DNA of 64,000 nucleotides from Balanoglossus misakiensis (lineage: Eukaryota > Hemichordata): assembly GCA_040954595.2 (NCBI GenBank), contig CM082577.2, forward strand, positions 16,430,001 to 16,494,000. The letters run 5' to 3'. A model generated the notes under the pieces. The model had not been told where the DNA came from and searched no databases. It saw only the letters and a list, made by a program, of their open reading frames with translations. A program made the position numbers and the translations under genes. Of this stretch, positions 13,231-24,355 are shown piece by piece. Every line of letters begins with the position of its first letter. Positions within the stretch are counted from its first letter, which is position 1.

Positions 13231-14755
13231 ACAATAAAATTGGAGCATGAACTTAATACAGTAAAAATGTGTCGTCTTTGTCCCGTATGTGACCCTGATT
13301 TAATTAAACGGTTTATTGAATACGGTAACCTGCTACAAACAAAATACTGTACAATGTTTCACATTTTCTTAAAAAGCTCATTTTCGAGTTTGACGAAATG
13401 AACGTGTGTATGTTATCCAATAATCTAGAGGGCCCTACACAAAATGACATCACACAGTTAAATATATCAATATTGCACTTTAATTTCGTTAGGGGGCGCT
13501 GTACACCACTGATAGCCTGCTGCTGCTGTAACCCGGTTTCTTTCCTGGTTCCCATGGGTTGGTTCCGATATCGTTCTTTGTAGGGTATTACAAGTAAAGG
13601 TACCCGTCAAACAATTCCTCGGGGCATGAATTATCCTGTATATCTAGCATTTTTACTATTATATCCTTTAGAAATTTGAGAACTTCGAATTCTTTCTTAA
13701 AAGACTTGGCTGAACCGTGATCCACATGTAAGCCTACATGACCACCCCACCCAAAATCACCTTTTGTATGCTTTTCAGTTCCGATTCTCTCACATTCTCC
13801 AGAATTTGAGCAATTGAGAATGGTATTTTAAAGATTGTATTGTCAATTTGCTTATTTCAGATTTCTCTCGCCCATTTTTAAGGCGCAAGACCCCAGGCTG
13901 AATTAGCCAGAAGAAAATAAACTTTGCTGTGCACGGGTAGCGCACGTTCGTCACTTTATTGGGCAACTTGGTTTCCAAATCAAGAATGCAAAATTTTTAT
14001 TTTAAGCTTACTAAGCAAAATGACTAATCCATGTTTTTTTATGAGGCAAAATGCACTCATTACTATATGGCTGCATGTAAAATATATTAATTTATTGTCA
14101 GTCTTTAAAGGTCACATGTCATGCTTTGGAAAGTTTTCATATTTCCACGTCAAAAGCTCACCTAGGGTACCTGTCTATGCATTGCCTATTGTGTCGGTTC
14201 CGAAAAATGTGCACGAATGCCGGAATTTGCCACTTTTTTTCATGCCTGTGATCAGGGAGCCACTTCGCACTCGAGCCAGGCGAAGGTATTTGCATATGGA
14301 CAAACAAGTACACTATGTCGTAGTGTACCATTCTGTTTACAGTAAAGTGTAATTATCGGTCCATGAGTAATTAAGTCCACAGACAAAGACAAGCTATATA
14401 AACAGTGTTCAAAGCAAAGGAAGCCCTTGCCTCACATTGCAGGCAGAGGATTTACAAAGGTGTGAAAGACTATTTGTCCACATCAAGATAAGTCTTCAGC
14501 TTAACTTCGAAAAGCCGAAAAAAATCGACTGAGTTGGGTTAGGGGTACACGCCCACCCGCCACTTTTACTTGCTTGTTATCTAAGCACAAGGGGCAAAAC
14601 GCATTGCAAGATAGTAACATACGTTAACTTCAAGACCCAAATAGTGATTTTACGCGTGGTTGTATAGGGCATGGCATGAGACCTTTAATCTCGATAACTC
14701 TTTTCGTGAAGATAGAGCTCCCGAGAATATTACTCATTAGGGTTAATCAGTCGCG
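13231..14755. other. Intergenic, no gene recognised
   Basis: Region upstream of HGS. Several short open frames overlap in opposite directions without codon structure, splice pattern or recognisable domains. I see nothing I can name here. Confidence 0.5.
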
Positions 14756-14756
14756 T

Positions 14757-14957
<201 letters not shown>

Positions 14958-15554
14958 TCTCCACTGTCCATACAACAACGACTCTAACCGTGGTACGGTG
15001 TCGATAACATGAAAGCTGAAAATTAAATAATAATACATGCACAATTTCTTATTTAGGCAGAGTTGTGTTTCAGGAGGAATATTACAACAATAACAACAAC
15101 TCGTTCGTCCGTACGCTCGCCAGCTCGCTCACTCACGTCTCTCACCCAGTCGCCCGACCCCCGTTCAGACTTGCTGAATGAATACCAATGAAGGCGTAAT
15201 TTAAGGAAAGTGTTTTAAAATTTACATCCCGCTAAATTCTGACCAGAAGCATTTGTCACCATCCAATCAATGTGGCGATATTCAGATCTTAGCCAACCCT
15301 GGTCTCTCACGGGGAGCAAGTCAATAATGCCCTCGCCGTGGCAGAGGTTTTGTAAGAACTAGTACATGGGGTACACTAACTTAGACTCGTCGAATTATAT
15401 TGAAAATATTTTTATCGATCTTTTTAAAAGAGATAGACGCAGTGTTATTCGTAATGCTAGAAACTACATTTAGTTGAAAAGAAGACCTGGAAGATGCAAG
15501 AGGCGACCTGAGTAATGCGCAAGAGGGAATTGGCAGACCATGGACGTAAAAAGA

Positions 15555-15950
15555 GAGGCCGAAGCCCTGTAATTACAATACATTCTTAGAAGCCCCCCCC
15601 CCCCCCCCCCCAGTAACTAACTGGTCATGACGTGGTCTTTTGTGAGAACTGTGAATTGTTATATCTGACAGGGCTTCGGTTAGTAGTGTAGTCGTGCTGA
15701 TCATGAGCTGATCTTCAATGCAGTCTCTATTATATAGAGAGGGACTGTGATATAATATAGACTAAGACTTGATAGCACTCTGAGATCATCAACTGATTTG
15801 TGCTGGAGCATAAGTTTTCGGAGACACGTAGACACATCTACGAAAGCTTCTCAGGGGGCTTTAGTCTATAGGGCTTCAGTTGTAAACAATAGTGGCTTAG
15901 TTGATCGTGAATGGACTTAGGGCTTAGGTCAATAGGCCGAAGCCCTGGCC
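15555..15950. repeat. Short inverted repeats around GGGCTTCGG
   Basis: GCCGAAGCCCTG occurs at about 15563 and 15932. The reverse form AGGGCTTCGG occurs near 15670, with variant GGGCTTCAG near 15867. A poly-C tract of about 20 bp sits at 15592-15612. Probably remnants of palindromic elements; no coding capacity. Confidence 0.5.
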
Positions 15951-17448
15951 TGTGTACGTTGGCAGTAAAGTCGCCTGACTGAAACCACACACCAGTGTTA
16001 CCATTGCTGTTCCGTTCAATTCGTCGCACCATCAGCTCAACTCGCCACGCATCTCAATTTGTCGTTTATCAACAATAAACGAACCATGAAAATTAATTCC
16101 CAACTAACTCTAAAATAAAAAAAAATGTTATTTTTATAAGAACTTTTGTTCGATGTTAACATTGATGAATGTGTGCTGGACGAGGATATAACACTGCAAA
16201 CTAGTAAATCTGACAATGTTACCCCTACTCTGGTCAACGGATGCCGTACGATTTCATTCAAATCGTCCTGTGAATCGAAGCAAGTGAGATTAATTTTGAT
16301 TTCATCCAAAAAAATTATCTTAAAAGGCGAAGCGAAGACTAAAAATACTGACAAACTTCACGGTCCGAATAGCTGATGTAGCATCGACCATGGACCCACA
16401 ACTTTCATTTATTTGAGTTGACAAGACACCCCTTGGAATACGCAGCTGTGACCCAGATTTTACTTCCATATAGCAATAAGGACGTCGACACGTTTCATGC
16501 TATTAAAGCTGTCGAAATGATACCAATGTTTTACCAGAGCATAGTGTGAACTTTAACCCTGAACAAACAAAAATTGTTGAAATGAGCTTGTCTCATATGT
16601 GTACCTTTCCCAAGAAAACACACACCAAAACAATCGTTCAATCAAATAGTTTCTTTATTGTCACATGTTTAAAACAATCAAAATAAGCGCAATTTACGAA
16701 TTATAAATCAAGAGACAGTGTACTTTAAAATTATAATAAAAAGACGAACGGGTTATTTTACCCAATATACCAGGGGAGAATGTCTCTATATAGCCTGCGG
16801 TTAACAATAACATGCTTTGAGAAAGAAACGAAAAAAAAACTCGGCAACTAAATAACCAATATACAGTGGGGCGTGTAAACCCAATTTCTCACATTGATTC
16901 ATAATTTTGAAACTCACGGCTGGAAGTTTCATTTAACTAATTTGCATACTAAAGGTCGCCAAAGGGGAAGCACAATTTTGTACAAAAATGCCTCTATATG
17001 TCCTTGCCTTGTGCTTGTTCCATTGAATAAATTACAGGAGCTACTCCTTAGACATTCATGGTCAAGTAGACAAAGTTATTTCAGAGTGTGTTACATATAA
17101 ATTAGATGATTCCGGGAGCTGTTCACCACTCTGAACTTCAAAACATGAAATGAGCCCCTTCAACACCAGAACTATTACTGAACAAACTAAGTTGTCTCAT
17201 ATGAACACGTTTCAATACAAATCAACGTAACAATTTGGACAATGTTCAGTGCATTTAACATTGCAAAACAGCTATAAAAAACAATATATAGTCTATAAAT
17301 TTTGCATAAACACGACGCCCTCAACGAGCACTCATTAAAATATTCCCTGGGTGTGTTTGGCGTGAACGCTAACTGAACTTACGAACTACCTATCCACTTC
17401 TGCGTCACGTTTTCATGATTTCATCATTATACGTTTTCACTCAAAACG
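15951..17448. other. Intergenic and probable 3' UTR of the zinc-finger gene
   Basis: The only interpretable signal is TTTATT at about 16653-16658, which is AATAAA on the minus strand, roughly 0.8 kb downstream of the zinc-finger stop. No other gene is recognised. Confidence 0.4.
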
Positions 17449-18165
17449 CTATTTAGAGTGGGTCTTCATGTGGCTTTTAAGGCCACCGTTCTGGGTAAAA
17501 GCTCTTCCGCAAATTTCGCAGACATAGGGTCTCTCATTCGTGTGGACTCTCATATGACGTGTCAAAGATCCACATTGTGTGAAAGTCTTCCCACACACTT
17601 TGCAGTCATACGGCCGCTCTTTTGTGTGAAGTCTCATATGACATGACAAAGCTGCAAGTTGTTTAAAGCCCTTCCCACACACTTTGCACACATGTGGCTT
17701 CACGCGTTCATGAATAATGACGTGAACTTTCAAACCTGACGCACTTTTGAAACTGTTACCACAAACTTCGCACGAAAATGGTTTCTCACTGCTATGGGTC
17801 CTGGCGTGCTCCCGTTGACGGTACAACGTTGCAAAAGCCTTTCCACATTCTCCACAGGTATACGGCTTTTCGTTCGTGTGAATCCTGGTGTGGCGTACCA
17901 CTGATGACTTTTCAGTAAACCGTTTCCCACAAATATCGTATTCAAAGGGACTTTCGTTGGTGTGTATTCTAATATGCGCCAGTCTATCGGAATTTGTGGC
18001 AAAGCTCTTACCGCAGATGTCACAGGAGAATGGTTTCGCTTTGGTGTGAATCCTCGTGTGGTCCTTGTAGACTTGACTTCTGGGAGAAATCTTTGCCGCA
18101 GACATTGAAGGCAAATGGTTTTATACTCTGGTGAGTGATCATGTGACGCTTGAGATTACGATTGG
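17449..18165 (-). pseudogene. C2H2 zinc-finger gene, probably decaying
   Basis: A single open frame of 221 codons (start at 18114, stop at 17449) encodes tandem C2H2 fingers with TGEKP-like linkers (HTNEKPY, HTKERPY). Fingers 1 and 3-7 have full C-x2-C-x12-H-x3-H spacing. The last ends SHMKTHSK. Finger 2 has lost its first cysteine (EYDICGK). Upstream of the start, 18165-18116 reads in another frame as the end of one finger (LKRHMITHQ) and the start of another with Cys replaced by Asn/Phe context (FAFNVCGK). One base-shift links it to KDHTRIHT. A stop lies just beyond, and no KRAB, SCAN or BTB partner is visible. I infer an old, damaged gene or truncated copy; a short functional protein from 18114 cannot be excluded. 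Confidence 0.7.
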
Positions 18166-19128
18166 ATAGTAAAAGTTATAGGTTCTAATTGGATACTAAT
18201 ATCACTACGTCATATACATGTTTAATAAAAGATGTAGAAACATTTGTCAGCAGATTTTAATCATCCTCCGATTAATCATCACCAAGTGTAATAAACTGTT
18301 AATTGAGTGTAATAAGATATTAAATGAAAATCATTTACTGGGAAGGTGTGAAGAAGTCGTTTCAATTGTTCGACGTAATACCAAAAGTCAGCTCTAAATC
18401 CTCACGAAACTCAATCCATTAGACCGCTGAAATGTCTCTAACAGAATGTCATCTGGAATATGATTCACAATGTTTTTGTTGGGCGCCGATCCATTTTTTG
18501 CCCAAACAAAGACATGGCGATGAACTTTCTCGAGTTTTCACTCCATCTCTCTCTCACTCGAAACAAATTACTCCACTTAGCACCAGCTAGCTTGAAAAGA
18601 GTCGAAACTACGAGTAGTTCTACAAACACAGTAGACTCAAAACATGCATTCTGTCTGTTATGTTATGATAGTACATCAAGATCAACACTAATTTATGACA
18701 AAACGACCAAAAAAGTAAGGAAATATCACTACAGTCGAAAATTCCCGCAATTAAAAAAAATGAAATATTGCAATGAAAACGGAATGTCTCAGTGGAGTAC
18801 ATTTACTTCTATGTGTTCTTGTGGATGAGATAATGCTTTGTTTATGAAGTTTCATAGTGGGAAGGAATAAAGCATTTTCATTGTATTTTGCCCACGGTTG
18901 TGCCATATTCCTTTGCGACAAAGCTTCATAATTTATCTGATTCAACTTGCATATGCACTCATATTGAAGGTTTATAATACTGGTATATACTTCTGTCAGT
19001 GCATACATCCTTATGGGCTAACGGTATTATAGCATATTTGAAAACAATTATGATAATTATCCCACAAGTTGCAACTTACGCGCCTTTAATCCCTGAACAA
19101 GTTTGGAGACTGTTCGATGCAAGGAGGA
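18166..19128. other. Intergenic, no gene recognised
   Basis: Between the zinc-finger remnant and the sulfotransferase stop. Overlapping short frames on both strands show no domain or splice structure. Confidence 0.5.
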
Positions 19129-22100
19129 CTAAATAGTGACATTCAGGTACTCGGGAACAGTATAGCCAAACAGTTTGAAATCCATTTCAAAAATCTTGTA
19201 CAATTTTTGTGCTTGATCGGTACTTAGGGTGCTGTAATATTCTTTCAACGTGTCTTTCTTTCCACTACTATGTTCGCCAGCCAGAAATGATGGAAAGGGG
19301 ATGTCGGAGCCGATTTCTTTCAGTATGTATCGCGAGTCATCAGTCATAGTTTCTAAGTGACCTATCAAGTCATATTTCATAAGACATGGGTGACATATAT
19401 GGTACACAGGCTTAAAGTGCTCGTTCCAGTCCTCGGGCGGTTGCTTCCTCAAAATCATGTACTCGACAAAATCACGGAAACTAATATTAGACTTTTTTGA
19501 AATACCCGTAACATTTTGGAAGTCATCAAAAATTGTGAGAACCCGTCGCGAACCATCCAACTTAAAATGCTCCATGGGCCGTCCCTGTATTTTGTTTAAA
19601 TAACCTGAAAGGAGTCTAGAAAACGGGTGTCGAACAAATACAATCTTCTTGTACTTTCGCAAAATCTGACTTCTGATCCGATCTGTATATTTGACATTAC
19701 TAAGCCTGCCATAATACGTTCTGTAAATAGTCCTATGAATTTGGCGAAATGTTAGATTACTAGTGGTGGAATAATCCCCTGTTAGCAACAAGAGAAGACG
19801 ATCAATATTACTTGAAGCGACTTTAAGAACAGTGCAAATCATCATTTCGTGGGCGTCATCCACAGTGATGAACTTGAAAGAACGCCAATTTATTGATGTG
19901 ACATTCGAGTGTTGGAGCCCACATCTCTGGTCCAGTAATGATTTTCTCCCCTCAAGTCTTCTCTTTGTGTTCTGTAAATATAGGTTATCCTAGTTATTTT
20001 TATACATACACATGAGATCGTCGAACCTGTTCCATAGGATTACGTTGGGAATATTGTAAACAGTCAGAGACAAAACTTCTCCATTGTCATGTTGGGAAAG
20101 TTTGCTAATAGCTCAGCTAAACGTTTCTACATATCCTTCAAAGCCCCATTGGTTGTCACTTTTTGCATTATTTTCATTAGGCCAAAATAAAAAATATGTG
20201 CTGTTCCGATTACCCGACCTAACCTAATTTTAACCCGCCGGCACTAAACTTTTTGGAGCTTAGTAAACCCAGAAGTAAAAATAATGATGTCAAATACATG
20301 TATACAGAATTTTACGAAAATTGCGCGAAATATGACGAAATCGCGCGCATCACGCAAGAACTACGGCGGTCAAAGAAATAAAAAAATTCCACAATAAAAA
20401 AATTCCCTACCTGTTACGGCCAAAAATAATTAGCTTCAAAGTTCAACTTCAGTCAAGTGTAAGTATTAGGTTTCAGAAGCACATGGGTTTTCAAAGAGCA
20501 AGCATTGTGCTGAAGAGAGAGTGTTAGTTTTTGCTTCAAACACACTCATAAAAAGACGGACCAGTCCATGAATTGTATTGTTTTGATGGGCTAACAGCCA
20601 GGAGGTCACATAATTCCGGTAAGCCTATTTTCGAGCCAAAATATTCTGTAGAAATCGAGTTTTATTCGTGGACTGTGAGTACCACACAAGTTGGCCATTC
20701 TCTCCTGGCAGAGATGACATGTGACAATTTTCAAATCAGTTTATACATCATATTTCATACCGAGATACACAAAGACTTTCCACGGACTCTGATTTAGACA
20801 GTTCATCGAACACAAGTTGCTTTTTGACTTCAGTGATGTATTTTATAGATTTAGAGTTTCTTCAGTTCGAAAGTGCTTTATGCATAATTAATTAGGCTTT
20901 GGAATGCAAATTACTTAAGAAGGGGCTAGCGCATGCCTCTTGCCTCTAGATGGCGCTCTATATGAGAGGCCACGGTTCAAGGTGGTAAACTTGACCTTTG
21001 AACCCTTGAGTTGCATAACAGTGACAAGTACTTATGTAGTGTATTATTTTATTTTATTTTCAGTCAATCGTCTATCGTCCATACGTCTTTAAGTCTGCCA
21101 TCCTTACGTCCTTACGTCTATCATCTTTTGTCGTCGTTTTGTTAGACCTGTCAGTGTTGAATAAACCTTGTGACAAAGAATTTGACACTGGCAGTGATTT
21201 GTTAAAGAGGGACGCATTGCGGAGAGATCTACCCTGACTGTTAACCCCAAGCAGTGCGCAGCAGACTATATAGTTGGCCAAAAAAGGAAGTCTGTTTGTG
21301 TGCCGCTACACTACCTATTTTTGAAAACCATGTAATCGGAACAGCACATATTATGTTTTGGCCTGATTTTAAGTCAGAATGGTCAAAAGGCTATTTCAAT
21401 TGGCGTTCTCACGAGTATGCACAAAGTTAACCAATTTATCAACAAGGATTATCAAAATCTCGGCAGAAAATCAATCCCGTTTCGATGCGCAGCCTAGGCT
21501 GTTTAATTATGCCAATAAATAAAACTTGTTTTATGCTTACCGTGGATGTTGTTACCGTTTCCTGGACAAAGGCACCCTCGGTCAGACTTTTACGCTGTTC
21601 AACTTTAGTGACGTCATCTGTGGTACTGATAGATATGGGCAATGTTGCTGTTTGCTGGACATGTGAAGTCTTGACCTTGTGTTGAATTGTGTTAAATCTA
21701 GTGACGTCTCCTGTGGTACATAAATAAAGTATATCATGAATTGAAAGAGGATACGCAATGCTCGATAATTCAAAATTTATTGCTGCACATGTGCGCGAAG
21801 TCAGTTGCACAACTGCACATGTGTACATGTGCGCAATCATGCGTATGCCCACGTGTGTGTTACATGAGATGACTTTGCCAAAGAAGATGCCGGGATCGCG
21901 CGAGACTTAGTTAATTACCATAGCAACGGGTTGCTAGCCAGGTAATGCGTCTAACTTTGTATGAAACTAGAATAGGTGACGAGTTGAACAAAAAATCTGT
22001 GCCGTTTTACACTTATGGCCATGTGTTGGTTTCCGTATGTCGCATGACCTCCTACATAAATTGCCTCTAGTTACGCGAGATCCCGTAGGTTCTCGTAAAA

Positions 22101-22326
22101 TGAGGAAAATGGTCTATTCATTGTTAATATAGTTTACTGAACAAGAATAAATAATGATACAGAATAACTAATGAAAGATAAATAAACACAGGCACACTAC
22201 AACCACCGCACAGGTAGGTTTGGTAGAACAGATACCTGAGTTATAAAAGAGCGTGCATAAGCATGTAGCAAGGACACATCCAACGCAAAGCATGAACACC
22301 TTCAGATCACGTGATGATTGCGCCAT
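19129..22326 (-). CDS. Carbohydrate sulfotransferase (HNK-1/chondroitin 4-O family), type II Golgi protein
   Basis: Three coding exons, 22326-22236, 21710-21541 and 19971-19129, join in phase (1, 0) to 367 codons, the usual length of CHST8-14-type enzymes. These transfer sulfate from PAPS to glycan chains in the Golgi. The start MAQSSRDLK is followed by a hydrophobic anchor (about residues 10-28, VFMLCVGCVLATCLCTLFY). Next come a Ser/Thr-rich stem and the Sulfotransfer_2 domain. The 5'-phosphosulfate loop reads LKVASSN (family form PKVAxxN, so Pro is Leu here). The 3'-phosphate site reads FVRHPFSRLLSGYLNK. DLIGHLETMTDDSRYIL matches the conserved C-terminal block. Upstream RCGLQHS and FKFITVDDAH also fit. 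Donors are GTATCTG and GTAAGC. The exact acceptor (chondroitin, dermatan, HNK-1, GalNAc) cannot be told. Confidence 0.9.
20179..21364. mobile_element. Inverted-repeat element in sulfotransferase intron 2
   Basis: The left end AGGCCAAAATAAAAAATATG continues as TGCTGTTCCGATTAC. The same sequence recurs inverted at 21330-21364, giving about 35-bp terminal repeats 1.19 kb apart. A third copy of the left end, matching over about 115 bp, is at 28313-28430. There is no transposase frame inside, so this is a non-autonomous element, or two solo ends that happen to face each other. No clear target duplication. Confidence 0.6.
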
Positions 22327-23540
22327 TCTAGATCACGGGCGGGGAAGATCAGTCTGAAGATGTGTTCCTGAAATGAAATCGAAAATGCGGTTACGTTGAA
22401 ATCATACTTTGGCATCTGAAGGTAAACTCATCGGTCCCTGGTGGCATTGGTAACACCAAATTGTGTTGTAGATTTGTTACAACCAGATGTATAAACCGGA
22501 TGTGGAAGGGTGTGAATTCAAAATGAAAATAATCTATTAAAAACAAGTATGACCTAAAACAGTTCTATATTTTTATGACCTACAGTAAGGATGCAATACA
22601 AATTGACATGGCATGCAGAATTCGTTGGTACCATTGCATGTTTTGTATGTCTTTGCTTAGTAACATGGCGTGAATAATAAGAAAGATTGCCATTTAATTG
22701 GTCGCCCTACTACGAACTCGCCCCACATGGATTTCGGCCGACCCCCCCCCCCCCCCCCCACCAGGTCGTCTTGATTCCATGCCATTGGCGTCAGGACTGT
22801 AACCATATAATGCACATAGCCCTTCCCGCCTATATAGCTGCCAAATTTCACATATTTTTTCCCACAGTAAAATACTTCGGACAGATTCAAGACGGCCCGT
22901 GACCTCCGCGCTAAATTACATGAGGATTATACTGGAAAACTTTTGAGTCGGAGCACCATCAAATCCCGATAAGGGCAAAGCTGTATTAACCGCCATCTTG
23001 AAAACCGCGTTGCATTGTGGGACGACCGGAGGGGGGGGGGGGGGGTACCTGAAGACCCATAGCATTGTAATGTAGACATCTACCGAGACACTCTGTTCCT
23101 CCAAACGTTTTTTTTTCCGACAAACTCTCATTGCAAGGTCAGATTTCAGTTCTAATAGCCGTCTTCTGTTCTGAAAAGTATTATTATTATCGTCGAGCCG
23201 TTCCAGAAGATTTTTGAGGATCCAACAATAGCGGGTGTTGCCATTATTCATTGGTATTAAGTGCTGTTGCTATGTGTTTGACAAATTCGTTTCTGAATAC
23301 GTTCAAGTAGAATTTTCGTGACACAATTAAAATAACTGTAAAATAACTAAAAATAACAAACTTTCCATAAAGTATGACCAGAAGCTGATGCTGATTACTT
23401 GGCTCGGATTACAGATGAACATGCCACGCCCCCTTTTCAAAAAAACTGTCAAAACCGCTCTGAAACATGCACAAAAATGAAAAGAATTTTTTGCATTAAC
23501 TTTTGATTAGCAAGAAGTTTCCATTTCAAATCTGGTTTTT
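22327..23540. other. Intergenic upstream of the sulfotransferase; poly-C/poly-G runs
   Basis: Contains a C run at 22741-22760 and a G run at 23028-23046. Just before the G run is ACCGCCATCTTG (about 22988), another YY1-type site, followed by TTGCATTGTGGGA. No gene is recognised. A CATTTCAG acceptor-like sequence just upstream of the sulfotransferase start (about 22370) may mark a 5' UTR exon. Confidence 0.4.
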
Positions 23541-23559
23541 GTTTTGTTATGTAAACCAG

Positions 23560-24355
23560 TAAGTGAATGTGGAGATGGAAAGGAAAAAAAGCGTGAACGG
23601 CTTCATTATAATGCAAGCCAAGCTGTGAAAATAGTAAGGCTAGCCATGAAAGCGTCCTTTCAAGATTTTCGTGACACCGACGTAGAAGGGTATGAAAAAC
23701 TAGAATTTCAACACATAATGGAGATAATTGCAATCGTTGTGTGGTCTAATTTGTTGTATTTTCGTCTAACAAGACTTAGTGAAATTAGTCTTTGAAAGGA
23801 CGCTTTCATGGCTGGCCTTAATTTTCACAGCTTGGCTTGCATTATAATAGCCGTCCCACAGTAAAGTTTGGTGGTGGCAGTGTTATGGTTTGGGGTTGTT
23901 TCTCGGCTGCAGGTGTTGGTTCGTTCGTTCGAGGCGAGAACACCATGAATCGCTGGAAGTACTTAGACATTCTACAAAACGAAATACTACCATCGGCTTT
24001 GAGACTAGTCGGGCCCGATTTTGTGTTCCAGCAGGATAATGCCCCTGTACATACTGCCTTGGATGTGAAATCATTTCTGCAAAATCCCCAGGATTACGGC
24101 TACCCGTTCGACAATTTCACTACATTGGAGTGGCCAGCCCAGTCTCCAGATTTGAGCCCCATCGCGAACCTGTGGGAGTTAATCGACTTGGACGTTCATT
24201 CCCGTCCAATTCACAGCATCGACGACCTGTTTGGCCGCATAGTAACATCTTGGAAACAATTCCAGCAAAATATGTGTCGGAAACTCGTCGACACTATGCC
24301 GAAGCGTCTGCGAGAGGTCATCAGGAGAAGGGGTGGACATACTCATTATTCATGA
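23560..24355 (+). pseudogene. Tc1/mariner transposase remnant, interrupted
   Basis: The right part (23842-24355) encodes the C-terminal half of a Tc1-type DDE transposase. It opens with PTVKFGGGSVMVWGCFS, has the second catalytic Asp in QQDNAPVHTA, and the final Glu in SPDLSPIANLWELI (DD34E-type spacing). It ends RRRGGHTHYS at a stop. The left part (about 23566-23611) still reads as the preceding VWRWKGK...ERLHYN block, but needs one frameshift in an A run. The two parts are split by a 230-bp element at 23612-23841. The N-terminal helix-turn-helix and first Asp region are missing. It is inactive. Confidence 0.88.
23612..23841. mobile_element. 230-bp MITE inserted into the Tc1 transposase
   Basis: The ends TGCAAGCCAAGCTGTGAAAA and its reverse complement form terminal repeats of about 53 bp with about 3 differences, continuing through AGCCATGAAAGCGTCCTTTC. 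It is flanked by TTATAA on both sides (23606-23611 and 23842-23847). Removing the element plus one TTATAA restores the transposase reading HYN/SRPTV, so the insertion is well supported. Because TTATAA is itself palindromic, a 4-bp TATA duplication is equally possible. Confidence 0.88.

Noticed and set aside
17730-18023. 97-residue frame overlapping the zinc-finger gene
   Set aside because: Out-of-frame shadow of the finger array.
21439-21852. 137-residue stand-alone ORF
   Set aside because: Only 21541-21710 is coding, as the stem exon of the sulfotransferase, with clear acceptor and donor; the rest is intron read-through.
23544-23795. 83-residue ORF upstream of the Tc1 remnant
   Set aside because: It runs from the transposase remnant into the inserted MITE and has no independent meaning.
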